From the NCBI RefSeq assembly GCF_001693275.1, contig NZ_CP016477.1:1860001-1924000 (forward strand): a DNA stretch of 64,000 bases. The letters are read 5' to 3'. Shown here in pieces: positions 7,824 to 17,176 of the stretch. Positions within the stretch are counted from its first letter, which is position 1. The number at the start of each line of letters is the position of its first letter. The notes below the pieces were generated by a model, which was not told where the DNA came from, did not search any database, and saw only the letters and a program-made list of their open reading frames with translations. Origin of the DNA: Picosynechococcus sp. PCC 7117 (GTDB taxonomy: Bacteria > Cyanobacteriota > Cyanobacteriia > Cyanobacteriales > MRBY01). A program made the position numbers and the translations under genes.

Positions 7824-10109
7824 TTAGACCGGAATTTTTTCGAGGGTGGCTTGGATAACGGCGAGGGGAACCTGGGCAAAATACTGCCTTTGAAATTGCT
7901 CTTCGAGGATTGCCTGTTTAAATTGGGCAAAGGCTTCTGGATCAGGAGTGGCGGTCGTCTGCTGAAAACGCACTTGTTCCCCTTTAATTTCAGCGACAAA
8001 GCCGACATTCTTTAAAGCCTTCAGACCGAAATCTAAGGGGCGATCGCCACAATGGAGTTTTGCTTTCAGGTCAGCCAGGGAAACCGTTTGATCCTGGGCC
8101 AGTACATATTTCGCAATGCCAATCAGGGTTTTAAAACACTGTTCCGGAGTGTCGGCAGTTGGGGAAGCATAGTGGAGGGCCAAGGGTTTCCCCGTGGCGA
8201 TCGCCTGTTGATAATTTCCATAAAGGTCCTGCCAAGTGACAGGGCAATCCCTTTGCAACACATACTGATCCAAAGCTTCCTGGGGGAGAGACTGATGCCG
8301 AAAGTCGAGTAATGTTTGTGGAGCCGATTCTGCGGTGGTCTTTGCGGTCGGCGCCACAGCCAAGAGACGCACAAAATATTGATCCTGGGTCTGGGCCTCT
8401 TTGCGGTCTAGCTCAACCACCACGTCCAGCCCCGCCCCCTGGGTTAAATCGTCGGGATGGCCGCCCCACCAAATGCCACTAATTTGATCCGTTTCATCCC
8501 AAAGTTCAAAGTTTGTCTTGAAATAATTCAGTTTACGATTGAATTTGTCCCGCAATTTGCTAAACCCAGTCATCGTCAGACCACAGTCTTTGATCAATAG
8601 TTTTGGTTTTGGATTCCCCATCCCAAAGGGTTCTAGGCATTCTAAAGATTGAAATAATGATTCCCCCAGGTCGGCGATCGCCACCACAAGATCAACGGTG
8701 ATTTCTCCCTGATTCGTCTCAATGTGCTCGCCCCACTGCTGCCGGGCCTGCTGATTAATCGCCGTTTTAAACATCGCCAAATTTTCGGGCCGTATACTCA
8801 AACCCGCCGCGAAAGGATGCCCCCCAAAGTGATGCAGTAGATGGCCTTGGGCTTGCACCAAATCATACAAATCGATGCCGTGGGCGGAACGGGCGGATCC
8901 TTTCCAGAGATCTTGCTCCGGGTCGTAGGTTAAAAGAATGGTCGGGCGGCCAAAGGCTTGGGCAATTTGGCTGGCCACCAACCCTAGCACGCCTCCTTGC
9001 CACTGGGCATCACACAGCACTAAAACGCTCGTGGTCGACAAATCCAGGGTTTCGATCTGGGCCTTGGCCTGCTGGACGACCTTTTGCTGAATCTCTTTAC
9101 GACGGGCATTGGCGAGTTCTGTCTGTTGGGCGAGGTAACCACAGCGGCCCCGTTCACGACTGGTGAGTAATTCGACACAAAAGCTTGCCTCTCCATAAAT
9201 GCGACTGACGGCATTAATTCGTGGCCCGATGCCAAAGGAAATATCGGTTGGGCGATCGCCGGTTTTATGGCAATTGTCGAGGAGCGCTTTAATGCCTGGA
9301 TGGACGACAGTTTTAGGGTTTGTTTGTTTTTGCAGGGCTTGGATCCCCACCTGGGCCAGATAGCGACAATCTCCTTTGAGGGCCACTAAATCTGCAATTA
9401 AACCAATCGCCACGAGGTCTAAGAGATCGGTAACAGGCGGCCTTGCCGAATTCGGTAGAGTTTCCGATAACGCCTCAACTAATTTATAGGCCACGGCAAC
9501 CCCAGACAGATGAAATAGGGGATGATTTTCAGCAAAATAACGGGGATTAATAATCGATAAAACGTCGGGCCTAGTTTCCGGTAAAGTGTGGTGATCGGTA
9601 ATAATCAGGTCAATATCAAGGCTCTTGGCGTAGGCAATTTCTGTCAAGTTTGTGCTACCAGTATCGCAGGTGATAATTAAACTTGCGCCCCAAGTTTTCA
9701 GGCGGTCAATGCCTGGATTATTTAAGCCGTGGGATTCCGTTAAACGATTGGGAATGTAATAGGTTAATTGGGTTTCTTGGGAAAAAAATTGCCCTAATCC
9801 TTCCCATAAAACACTTGTTGCGGTGACGCCATCGGCATCAAAATCTCCCCAGATGGCGATCTTTTTGCCCCGTTCTTTCGCTTGTATCAAGCGGTGTATT
9901 GCTCGTTTCATTTCTTGGCCAAAGGCAAAGGCAGAAGTTGGCGCGTAAGCCTCTGGGTTAAGGAAGCCAGCTAAGGTATTTTCATCATTAAAGCCCCGTT
10001 GCCATAGGAGTTGGGCTAAATGGCGATCGCCTTTGCCATCGGTCAGGATTTCGACCCGCCGAATAAAAGAGTCCGGCACCTCTGGTGTTGCTAAAACCTG
10101 CCAATTCAC
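7824..10109 (-). CDS. recJ: Single-stranded-DNA-specific exonuclease RecJ
   Basis: RecJ degrades single-stranded DNA 5' to 3' in recombination and mismatch repair. The 761-residue protein has the DHH-phosphoesterase motifs: WGDFDADGVTATS near residue 88, ITCDTGSTN, IITDHHTLPE near residue 171, and the DHHA1 glycine motif HFGGHPFAAG near residue 426. Cyanobacterial RecJ has an extra C-terminal region, and here about 180 residues follow the OB-like domain. The start gives the expected MNWQVLATPEVPDSF. The gene is single, ending 11 bp from the convergent TPR gene. Confidence 0.94.
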   Translation of the reverse strand: MNWQVLATPEVPDSFIRRVEILTDGKGDRHLAQLLWQRGFNDENTLAGFLNPEAYAPTSAFAFGQEMKRAIHRLIQAKERGKKIAIWGDFDADGVTATSVLWEGLGQFFSQETQLTYYIPNRLTESHGLNNPGIDRLKTWGASLIITCDTGSTNLTEIAYAKSLDIDLIITDHHTLPETRPDVLSIINPRYFAENHPLFHLSGVAVAYKLVEALSETLPNSARPPVTDLLDLVAIGLIADLVALKGDCRYLAQVGIQALQKQTNPKTVVHPGIKALLDNCHKTGDRPTDISFGIGPRINAVSRIYGEASFCVELLTSRERGRCGYLAQQTELANARRKEIQQKVVQQAKAQIETLDLSTTSVLVLCDAQWQGGVLGLVASQIAQAFGRPTILLTYDPEQDLWKGSARSAHGIDLYDLVQAQGHLLHHFGGHPFAAGLSIRPENLAMFKTAINQQARQQWGEHIETNQGEITVDLVVAIADLGESLFQSLECLEPFGMGNPKPKLLIKDCGLTMTGFSKLRDKFNRKLNYFKTNFELWDETDQISGIWWGGHPDDLTQGAGLDVVVELDRKEAQTQDQYFVRLLAVAPTAKTTAESAPQTLLDFRHQSLPQEALDQYVLQRDCPVTWQDLYGNYQQAIATGKPLALHYASPTADTPEQCFKTLIGIAKYVLAQDQTVSLADLKAKLHCGDRPLDFGLKALKNVGFVAEIKGEQVRFQQTTATPDPEAFAQFKQAILEEQFQRQYFAQVPLAVIQATLEKIPV

Positions 10110-10220
10110 TTTAATGCTTTTTCCTCTGGGTTTAATAGCTTGACTGTTAGATTTTACTCAATAGCCAATTACGGCAAAATTATATTTTTATAATTTTCAA
10201 GCTTCGCTTAGATTGATTTC

Positions 10221-10892
10221 TTATAATTGAGCGATCGCCTCCTGGGCCTGCCAAGAAAACTGGTCGGCACGGCGAAACATTTCCTGGCCACTGTGGAGGT
10301 ATTCTTCATTGTAATTAAGGGTAAACCATTCCAATTGCTCTAGCCCGTCACCCAGATGATTTAAACAATAATATAAATCCCGTGCGGCACGGGCGACATT
10401 GGCTGGATTTGGCAACGATTGAAATAATTTTTGGGCCTGGTCTAAAATGGCTTGGCAATCTTCTAAATAGGTTTGGAACGTTGCCATCAGATCATCATCA
10501 AAGGGGTCGGCTGCCAACTCATCAATTTGATCTTCTAGGGGTTTAATAATCTTTAAAATTGCCTGGTTTAACGGTCGATAAATGTGCTGTAACCAAACAT
10601 CTAAATCCGTCTCTGTGGTTTGGCGGGGACGCACCGTTGTCCCCTGGGCCGAGCGAATTCCGCGATAGTTTGCCGCATCCCGACTGAGATCATACTGCTT
10701 GCGCTGGTGGGCATCCCCCAAGATTTCGTAGGCATGGTTTAGGGCCACAATGCGATCGCCGTTGGCGGTTTGACTTTTATCGCAGGTGTCTGGGTGGTAT
10801 TGCTTCGCGAGGCGACGATAGGCGTTTTTGATCTCCTGCTGGGTGGCCTTCGGAGAAATGTTGAGCACTTTGTAATAATCTGGCGTTGTCAT
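10221..10892 (-). CDS. J-domain (DnaJ-like) protein
   Basis: Residues 4-68 form a J domain: DYYKVLNISPKATQQEIKNA followed by the HPD triplet in KQYHPDTCD. J domains stimulate Hsp70 ATPase activity. The remaining about 150 residues have no Gly/Phe region or zinc fingers, so this is a type III DnaJ; the C-terminal part is helical and acidic with no known domain. At 223 residues it is a small co-chaperone, perhaps with a dedicated client. The start ATG is the obvious one directly before the J domain. Confidence 0.85.
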   Translation of the reverse strand: MTTPDYYKVLNISPKATQQEIKNAYRRLAKQYHPDTCDKSQTANGDRIVALNHAYEILGDAHQRKQYDLSRDAANYRGIRSAQGTTVRPRQTTETDLDVWLQHIYRPLNQAILKIIKPLEDQIDELAADPFDDDLMATFQTYLEDCQAILDQAQKLFQSLPNPANVARAARDLYYCLNHLGDGLEQLEWFTLNYNEEYLHSGQEMFRRADQFSWQAQEAIAQL

Positions 10893-11036
10893 ACTCCGAA
10901 ATTCGCTGAAAATTGCGAGAAATTGCGGCGAGATTACGAGCTATGCTAACCGAAATTGGCGGCTGTTTCAGGCGTTTTTTAAATTTTTGTGACCCCTAAA
11001 TGTGGGTAAGCTAAGGTTGAAAATTTGAGGAATGCG

Positions 11037-12293
11037 ATGAATTTAGATGTGATTGTCGAGTTGGCGATCGCCTTAGCCTTGGGGGTGATTATTGGCCTAG
11101 AACGGGGCTGGCGCAACCGGGCCGACGATGAGGGTTACGGCGATAGCGGCCTCCGCAATTTTTCAATTTGTGGCTTACTGGGGGGAATTGCCGCTTTACT
11201 GGCGCAAAGTTGGGGATTTAGTATTCTTGTCGGCATTTTCCTCGGTTTAGCGGGTTTGGTGGCCACCTCCTACGTTTTAACCGCGAAAAAATCTGGTGAT
11301 TATGGCAGCACGACAGAATTGGCCTTAATGATCACCTTTTGTCTGGGAGCCTTGGCCTTGAGTGGCTTTACCCAAGAGGCGATCGCCGTGGCGGTGGTGG
11401 TGGCCTGGATCCTAGGGGCAAAACCGGAACTCACAAAAACCCTCAATTGGCTCCAGCGCCAGGAATTAATTGCGACCCTCCAACTACTGCTGATTGCGGT
11501 GGTCGTGTTACCCCTTCTGCCCAACCAAGCCATGGGGCCTTGGAATGCTCTCAATCCACGGGCGATCGGTTGGCTGGTGCTCTTGATTGCGGGCATTTCC
11601 TACATCGGTTACTTTGCGATTCGCATTTTAGGTAGTCAAGTCGGGCTGATGTTAACGGGCTTTTTCGGGGGGATTGCTTCCTCCACTGCCTTGACGGTTT
11701 CCTTTTCTCGCATGGCCAAACAACAACCCAGCGAAACCATTTCCCTTGCGGCTGGCATTGTCCTTGCCAATGGCATTATGGCTCCTCGTTTGTTGTTGGT
11801 GATTGCTGTAGTCAGTCAAACTCTGGCCTACAAGTTAGCGGCTCCTTTATTAATTTTAGGTTTGATTCCTGTGATTGCCGCAGTGGCGATCGCCCGTTGG
11901 AAAACCCAACCCCAGGACAGACCCGCCGCCGAAGTGAGCGTGAATAATCCCGTTGAACTGGGTTCTGCACTCCAATACACCGCCCTCCTGGTGATCTTGT
12001 CGCTGTTGGTGCGGTGGGCCCAGGAAGAATTCGGTGAACAAGGGATTTATCTCCTCTCTGCCCTGTCTGGCTTTGCTGATGTCGATGCCGTGAGTTTATC
12101 CCTCGCCAACGCGGTACAAGACGATCTTCCCGAAAAAGTTGCCATGTACGGAATTTGGTTAGCCGTAACAGCCAACACCCTTGTGAAAGTCGGCTTCACT
12201 CGGACGATTGGCAATCTCAAACTCGCCTATTGGTGTGGCAGCATTATGTTGAGTGGTTTAATTGCCGGTTTTTTGGTATTGTTGGCAGTCTGA
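11037..12293 (+). CDS. MgtC/SapB-DUF4010 family membrane protein
   Basis: The 418-residue protein has an N-terminal MgtC-like membrane domain (ELAIALALGVIIGLERGWR) and a C-terminal DUF4010 domain, together about 11-12 hydrophobic segments. An upstream in-frame TTG at 11025 exists, but GAGG at 11027-11030 is well placed for the ATG at 11037, which I take as the start. The family lies in the plasma membrane; its role is not settled (ion homeostasis is suspected for MgtC relatives). Single gene, divergent from the J-domain gene. Confidence 0.8.
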   Translation: MNLDVIVELAIALALGVIIGLERGWRNRADDEGYGDSGLRNFSICGLLGGIAALLAQSWGFSILVGIFLGLAGLVATSYVLTAKKSGDYGSTTELALMITFCLGALALSGFTQEAIAVAVVVAWILGAKPELTKTLNWLQRQELIATLQLLLIAVVVLPLLPNQAMGPWNALNPRAIGWLVLLIAGISYIGYFAIRILGSQVGLMLTGFFGGIASSTALTVSFSRMAKQQPSETISLAAGIVLANGIMAPRLLLVIAVVSQTLAYKLAAPLLILGLIPVIAAVAIARWKTQPQDRPAAEVSVNNPVELGSALQYTALLVILSLLVRWAQEEFGEQGIYLLSALSGFADVDAVSLSLANAVQDDLPEKVAMYGIWLAVTANTLVKVGFTRTIGNLKLAYWCGSIMLSGLIAGFLVLLAV

Positions 12294-12638
12294 GTGAAAT
12301 ATTTTTTCCCATCAAGATTCACGAGCCTTTTGAATACCCCCTTTGGAGGTGGTGTACGGGACTTTAATTAAAGAATCAGCTTTATTGGCTGATAAACCTC
12401 GAAAAAACGACACTGACTACCGTGTTTTGATCCGGTGTTGCCTTTCCTTAAGTGGCTTTCGATTAAGCTCATTTTTCTGAATGCCTCACAGGACAAACCT
12501 TGCAACTCCCCCCAAAAAGATCCTAAGATCGTATATCTGGCAGTTTGCCAAATGTTTTTCGAGGAAATGACGTAAAAAATCATTTGCCCGGCTCCATTCA
12601 TTTCAATTAATAACATCACCAACAAAGGAGGATACCCT
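12294..12638. other. 345-bp gene-free region before rpsU
   Basis: No credible reading frame. It holds a 12-bp palindrome CTTTAATTAAAG (12362-12373) and an inverted repeat ATCAGC-7 nt-GCTGAT (12375-12393) without a T-run, so not an obvious terminator. The 3' part is probably the promoter and leader of rpsU, ending in a strong ribosome-binding site AAAGGAGGA at 12625-12633. Confidence 0.5.
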
Positions 12639-12815
12639 ATGACCCAAGTGGTTGTTGGACAAAACGAAAATATCGAATCTGCATTACGTCGCTTTAAGCG
12701 TCAAGTTTCTAAAGCTGGTATTTTTGCTGATATCAAACGTCGTCGTCACTTTGAAACGCCCATCGAGAAGCGTAAGCGTAAGGCTGTGGCCCGTCGGAAG
12801 AAGCGTTTCCGCTAA
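12639..12815 (+). CDS. rpsU: 30S ribosomal protein S21 (bS21)
   Basis: A 58-codon gene encodes [20 protein letters not shown] and continues with [15 protein letters not shown] and a very basic C-terminus ([13 protein letters not shown]). This is bS21, a small-subunit protein near the anti-Shine-Dalgarno region. The ATG follows AAAGGAGGA at ideal spacing. It is monocistronic, ending in its own terminator 62 bp downstream. The long leader (over 300 bp) hints at post-transcriptional control, which is common for cyanobacterial rpsU genes. Confidence 0.96.
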   Translation: MTQVVVGQNENIESALRRFKRQVSKAGIFADIKRRRHFETPIEKRKRKAVARRKKRFR

Positions 12816-12876
12816 AGAATTTCTGTCTTGAGTTATTGAATCTTGATGTTCGGAAATATCACGAATAAGTAGGAAG

Positions 12877-12911
12877 ATTAGGGGGATCATTGCGATTCTC
12901 CTAATTTTTTT
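12877..12911 (+). terminator. Rho-independent terminator of rpsU
   Basis: ATTAGGGGGATC pairs with GATTCTCCTAAT (12 positions, with wobble pairs) around a short loop, and a run of seven T follows. Confidence 0.8.
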
Positions 12912-12958
12912 AGGAGAGAAATATAGTTCTGGCTAGACTGAGGGCAAGAAAAGGCAAA

Positions 12959-14065
12959 ATGATCCGCATTTATACACAACAGACCCAGGGCCAGGCTTGG
13001 CTCAGTAATCACCAGCAAAAATCGGTCGTTTTCGCCTGTGGCTTGGGCTTTACAGATACGGCTTTAATTCCGAACATTTCCGCTGCCGGGGCCACCCCAG
13101 AGGCGCGCAAATATACGGCGATCGCCGATGCCGAATGTATTTGTCATGGTTTCCGAGAACAGGCAATTTATCCCTTGCCGCCGTTAATTGTCGGGGCGTC
13201 GCCGGCGATTTTATCCCGTGCTATTTTGCAGCATTATCAAATTCCTGCCTATTTATTCGACACAGGATTATGGCTTAAACCAGACAAAAATACCGTGGAT
13301 TGTATTGATGTTGGTGGTCAAAAAGCAAGGTGTGTTTCGACAGGAAAGGCCCTCGAACTTTCAACGGTGAACAAACTTTTCGAGCAAGGTTTAACCTGGG
13401 GCGAAACATTAGCAACCCAATATCCAAATCATTTATTCGTGTTAGGAGAATGTGTGGTCGCAGGCACCACAACGGCATTGGGGGTGTTAACAGGATTAGG
13501 TTATGACGCCAACCAGAAAGTGAATAGCAGTTATATCGAATGTAACCACGATTTAAAGTGGCAAATTGTGCAAACAGGTTTAAAAAAAGCGAATTTAAAC
13601 CCAAACCCTGATCCTTTTGCAGTAGTGGCGGCAGTGGGCGATCCGATGCAGATTTTCGTCGCTGGCGTGGCGATCGCCTTAAGCAGGACTCAAGGAGTTT
13701 TGCTCGCAGGGGGAACACAAATGTTAGCGGTGTATGCCTTGATGGAACGGATTTGTGGGTACCATTCGCTTGATTTTGATCCGAAAAATATTGCAGTGGG
13801 AACGACGCGCTGGGTCGCAGAAGATCCGACGGGGGACACGGTGGGTTTGGCCAATTTAATCGGGAATGTGCCCCTATTAGCGACGCAACTCAGTTTTACG
13901 AATTCTCAATACTCACAACTGCAATCCTACGAACAGGGTTACGTCAAAGAAGGAGTCGGCGCGGGGGGATTGGCGATCGCCGCCCATTTGGCCTACGGTG
14001 CGACCCAGGCGGAATTGTTAGCGATGATTGAACGTACCATTGCCCCCTATCTCGCGGCAAATTAA
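12959..14065 (+). CDS. cobT: CobT-like nicotinate-nucleotide phosphoribosyltransferase (TIGR00303 family)
   Basis: The 368-residue protein matches the cyanobacterial/archaeal branch of CobT-like enzymes, which activate the lower-ligand base of cobamides by transferring ribose phosphate from nicotinate mononucleotide. Visible landmarks are VVFACGLGFTDTALIP near the N-terminus, GLTWGE, VLGECVVAGTTTALGVLTGLG near residue 160 and VLLAGGTQMLAVYAL. This branch differs from E. coli CobT and its substrate in cyanobacteria (perhaps adenine for pseudocobalamin) is not shown by sequence. The gene is single and starts 48 bp after the rpsU terminator. Confidence 0.85.
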   Translation: MIRIYTQQTQGQAWLSNHQQKSVVFACGLGFTDTALIPNISAAGATPEARKYTAIADAECICHGFREQAIYPLPPLIVGASPAILSRAILQHYQIPAYLFDTGLWLKPDKNTVDCIDVGGQKARCVSTGKALELSTVNKLFEQGLTWGETLATQYPNHLFVLGECVVAGTTTALGVLTGLGYDANQKVNSSYIECNHDLKWQIVQTGLKKANLNPNPDPFAVVAAVGDPMQIFVAGVAIALSRTQGVLLAGGTQMLAVYALMERICGYHSLDFDPKNIAVGTTRWVAEDPTGDTVGLANLIGNVPLLATQLSFTNSQYSQLQSYEQGYVKEGVGAGGLAIAAHLAYGATQAELLAMIERTIAPYLAAN

Positions 14066-14187
14066 GGGATTGGGGCATTGAGTTTGCCAATTGGGGCGAT
14101 AAATTTTACGCATTGTCACCGAATGGCGATCGCCCGCCGAAGTTTGCGATACTGGGATTTGAAGCACATTTTGATCCCCAAAATTTT

Positions 14188-15918
14188 ATGGCCGTTGCAA
14201 CACCCCCCAGAGATATCCAGCCCTATTTGGTGAGTGATGACGTTCTGCTGCTGCGATCGCGCACCTGGGATCGCCTCAAATTCGAGATTGAGTACGGCTT
14301 ACAAAAGGGGACAACAGCTAATAGCTACCTGATCACTGGGGAAAAAACGGCATTGCTTGATCCCCCTGGAGAATCTTTTTCTGAGCTATTTTTAACAGAA
14401 ATTCAAAACCGCACAGACCTAAGCCAACTGGATTACATCGTCCTCGGCCATACCAACCCCAACCGCTGTTTTACCCTCAAGGCACTGCTCAAACTTGCGC
14501 CCCAAGTGACGTTGGTTTGTTCTAACCCAGCGGCGATCGCCCTCAAGGATTTACTCAAGGATGAAACCCCCAAGGTACAGATCGTTAAAAGTGGTGACAC
14601 CCTCGATTTGGGCAAAGGCCATGGGCTGGAATTTATCCCGACGCCGACTCCCCGTTTTCCCGGTCACCTCTGCACCTACGATCCCCAAGAGGAAATTCTC
14701 TTTACGGATAAATTTTTTGGTGCTCACGTTTGCGGCAACCAAGTTTTTGACGAAGGCTGGCAATTTTACGACGAAGACCGCCGCTATTATTTCGATTGTG
14801 TGATGGCCAGTTCCATCCGCCAAACCCTCGCTGGTTTGAACAAAATTGAAGATATCCCTGCGAAAATCTATGCTCCTGGTCACGGCCCCTTAATCCGCTA
14901 CAGTCGCCAGGAACTGTTTAATAACTACCGCCACTGGATCGAAAAACAGAAAAACGAACTGTCCGTGGCCCTCATCTATGCCTCTGCCTATGGGAATACG
15001 GCTACTGTCGCCCAGGCGATCGCCCATGGCATTTCCAAAGCGGGGGTGATGGTCGAAACCTTTAACGCCGAACATGCTGACCCAGAGGAAATTAAAGGGG
15101 CCATTTCCCGGTGCAGTGGCTTTGTGATGGGTTCCCCGACCCTCGGCGGCCATGCCCCGACCCAGATCCAAACGGCCCTAGGAATTGTCCTGAATAATGC
15201 CGATAAAAATAAACTGGCTGGGGTCTTTGGTTCCTTCGGTTGGAGTGGTGAGGCGATCGATCTCCTCGAAGGCAAATTTAAAGATGCGGGCTACCAAATG
15301 GGCTTCGAGCCAATCCGCGTCAAATTTAAACCTACGGCAGTGACCCTGAAAACCTGCGAAGAAACAGGGACAGACTTTGCCCAGGCGATTAAAAAAGCGG
15401 CTAAACGGCGGCAACCCAAACAAAATGTCGCTTCCACATCCCAATCGGACAACCTGGAACAAGCCCTGGGCCGGATTGTCGGTTCTCTCTGTATCGTTAC
15501 AACCCAACAGGACAACCTTTCCGGGGCAATGCTGGCTTCCTGGGTTTCCCAAGCAACATTCAATCCCCCTGGCTTTACGGTAGCTGTGGCCAAGGAACGG
15601 GCGATCGAATCTTTATTACATAAAGGTACCAATTTTGTGATTAATGTCCTCCAGGAGGGGAACCATTTAGGGCTGATGAAACATTTCCTCAAACCCTTTG
15701 CCCCTGGGGAAGATCGTTTTGCTGGGGTGGCAACGGAAACGGCGGACAATGGCTGTCAAATCCTCACCGATGCCCTGGCTTATCTCGAATGTACTGTGGC
15801 GAATCGGCTCGAATGTGGTGACCATTGGGTGATCTATGCGACCACCGACAAGGGGCAAGTGCTGCAAAATAACGGCATGACCGCCGTCCACCACCGGAAA
15901 TCAGGCACCCACTATTAA
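14188..15918 (+). CDS. flv1: Flavodiiron protein, Flv1-type
   Basis: Three domains are seen in order: a metallo-beta-lactamase-like domain, a flavodoxin-like domain from about residue 255 (LIYASAYGNTATVAQAIAHG) and a C-terminal flavin-reductase domain (IVGSLCIVTTQQDNLSGAML), the class C layout limited to oxygenic phototrophs. The diiron-ligand motif HxExDH is replaced by GHTNPNR, as in Flv1/Flv2 rather than Flv3/Flv4. Flv1 with Flv3 reduces O2 to water using photosystem I electrons. The reading frame is open from a TTG at 14113, but the ATG at 14188 gives the standard N-terminus (576 residues). No second flv gene is adjacent. Confidence 0.9.
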   Translation: MAVATPPRDIQPYLVSDDVLLLRSRTWDRLKFEIEYGLQKGTTANSYLITGEKTALLDPPGESFSELFLTEIQNRTDLSQLDYIVLGHTNPNRCFTLKALLKLAPQVTLVCSNPAAIALKDLLKDETPKVQIVKSGDTLDLGKGHGLEFIPTPTPRFPGHLCTYDPQEEILFTDKFFGAHVCGNQVFDEGWQFYDEDRRYYFDCVMASSIRQTLAGLNKIEDIPAKIYAPGHGPLIRYSRQELFNNYRHWIEKQKNELSVALIYASAYGNTATVAQAIAHGISKAGVMVETFNAEHADPEEIKGAISRCSGFVMGSPTLGGHAPTQIQTALGIVLNNADKNKLAGVFGSFGWSGEAIDLLEGKFKDAGYQMGFEPIRVKFKPTAVTLKTCEETGTDFAQAIKKAAKRRQPKQNVASTSQSDNLEQALGRIVGSLCIVTTQQDNLSGAMLASWVSQATFNPPGFTVAVAKERAIESLLHKGTNFVINVLQEGNHLGLMKHFLKPFAPGEDRFAGVATETADNGCQILTDALAYLECTVANRLECGDHWVIYATTDKGQVLQNNGMTAVHHRKSGTHY

Positions 15919-15982
15919 GGCTGAGGCGATCGCCTTTTAGAATAGGGTTCGGAGAATTTGACCGTCCCTGGAGGAACCTGCC

Positions 15983-16576
15983 ATTTATACGCCCCCCCTC
16001 GCCCGCTTGATCGAACAGTTCCAGCGCTTACCTGGTATTGGCCCGAAAACCGCCCAACGCCTTGCCTTATACGTTATCAAGCGTCCGGAAAAGGATGTGG
16101 AAGCCTTTGCCCAGGCACTGTTGAACGCGAAAAAACAGGTGGGCGTTTGCCAAAAATGTTTCCATCTGTCGGCCACTTCGGTTTGTGATATTTGTCGCAA
16201 TCCCCAACGGGAGCCGGACGTGATTTGTGTGGTGGCGGATTCCAGGGATGTGATCGCCCTCGAAAAAACCCGGGAATATCGAGGCAAGTACCATGTACTG
16301 GGAGGCGTAATTTCGCCGATGGATGGCATTGGCCCGGAGCAACTGACAATCCAGGCTCTAGTACAACGGGTGAGCGCCGAGAAAACCAAGGAAGTGATTT
16401 TAGCGATCAATCCCAGTGTGGAAGGGGAAACGACGACGTTGTACCTGGCGCAACTGCTGCGACCCTTTACTAGAGTCACCCGCATTGCCTTTGGCTTGCC
16501 CATGGGCGGTGATTTGGAATATGCCGATGAAGTCACTTTGGCCAGGGCCTTAGAAGGTCGCCGGGAACTAGATTAA
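15983..16576 (+). CDS. recR: Recombination mediator RecR, apparent ATT start
   Basis: RecR works with RecO/RecF in RecA loading at gaps. Visible are the helix-hairpin-helix [17 protein letters not shown], the four-cysteine zinc finger (CQKC...CDIC) and the Toprim domain ([23 protein letters not shown]). The frame is open from 15962 but has no ATG, GTG or TTG until a TTG at 16007, inside the conserved N-terminus. The residues [12 protein letters not shown], conserved in RecR, begin at an ATT at 15983, 8 bp after GGAGG (15970-15974). I therefore choose ATT as the start (197 residues). The next gene begins 2 bp downstream. Confidence 0.88.
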   Translation: MYTPPLARLIEQFQRLPGIGPKTAQRLALYVIKRPEKDVEAFAQALLNAKKQVGVCQKCFHLSATSVCDICRNPQREPDVICVVADSRDVIALEKTREYRGKYHVLGGVISPMDGIGPEQLTIQALVQRVSAEKTKEVILAINPSVEGETTTLYLAQLLRPFTRVTRIAFGLPMGGDLEYADEVTLARALEGRRELD

Positions 16577-16578
16577 CA

Positions 16579-17076
16579 ATGCGCAAACTGATCATCGGGG
16601 TGATGGGGCCGGGGGGCGGCGCTACTCCAGAAAATTTAACCGCCGCTTACGATCTGGGAAAGGCGATCGCCGAAGCAGGGTGGGTGCTGCTCACCGGGGG
16701 CAGGGCTGCTGGGGTGATGGCCGCTGCTAGTCAGGGAGCAAAAGTAGCTGGGGGGTTAACGGTGGGCATTTTGCCGGGAAAGAATCACCAGGGTTTAGCC
16801 GACAGCATCGACATTGCTATCTGTACGGATTTGGGACATGGGCGCAACAACGTTAATGTCCTCAGTGCTGATGTGGTGGTGGTAGTGGGTAATGGTTTGG
16901 GCACCGTCTCAGAAATTACCCTCGCCCTGAAAAACCACAAGCCCGTCATTCTCTGGCAACCCAGCCCGGCCACCCAAGCCTTTTTTACGGAACTTGCCCC
17001 CGGTCAGTTTTCGGTCGCGAAAGATATTCCAGGGGCGATCGCCCAAATTCAAGCCCTCATGGACAACCCCGCATGA
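16579..17076 (+). CDS. TIGR00725-family SLOG/LOG-like nucleotide-binding protein
   Basis: The 165-residue protein has a Rossmann-like fold of the lysine-decarboxylase-like/LOG group: IIGVMGPGGGATPENL at the N-terminus, GWVLLTGGRAAGVMAAAS and the PGKNHQ segment, then GNGLGTVSEITLAL. The classical LOG PGGxGTxxE is relaxed to GNGLGTVSE. It may bind a nucleotide or nucleotide sugar; the substrate is unknown. It starts 2 bp after recR and is probably co-transcribed with it. HypA follows after 100 bp. Confidence 0.8.
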   Translation: MRKLIIGVMGPGGGATPENLTAAYDLGKAIAEAGWVLLTGGRAAGVMAAASQGAKVAGGLTVGILPGKNHQGLADSIDIAICTDLGHGRNNVNVLSADVVVVVGNGLGTVSEITLALKNHKPVILWQPSPATQAFFTELAPGQFSVAKDIPGAIAQIQALMDNPA

Positions 17077-17176
17077 GCATTCATCCATTCCTCCAGTCAA
17101 CAATAAACTAAACATTTCTGTCCCAATTCCTGTTGTATCGTGGACGAAAGTAGCCCTCAATCCGGAGCCTCTGGCG

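Noticed and set aside
16994-17176. N-terminal extension of hypA
   Set aside because: The longer frame overlaps the previous gene and would remove the MHE nickel-binding N-terminus from the end of the protein.
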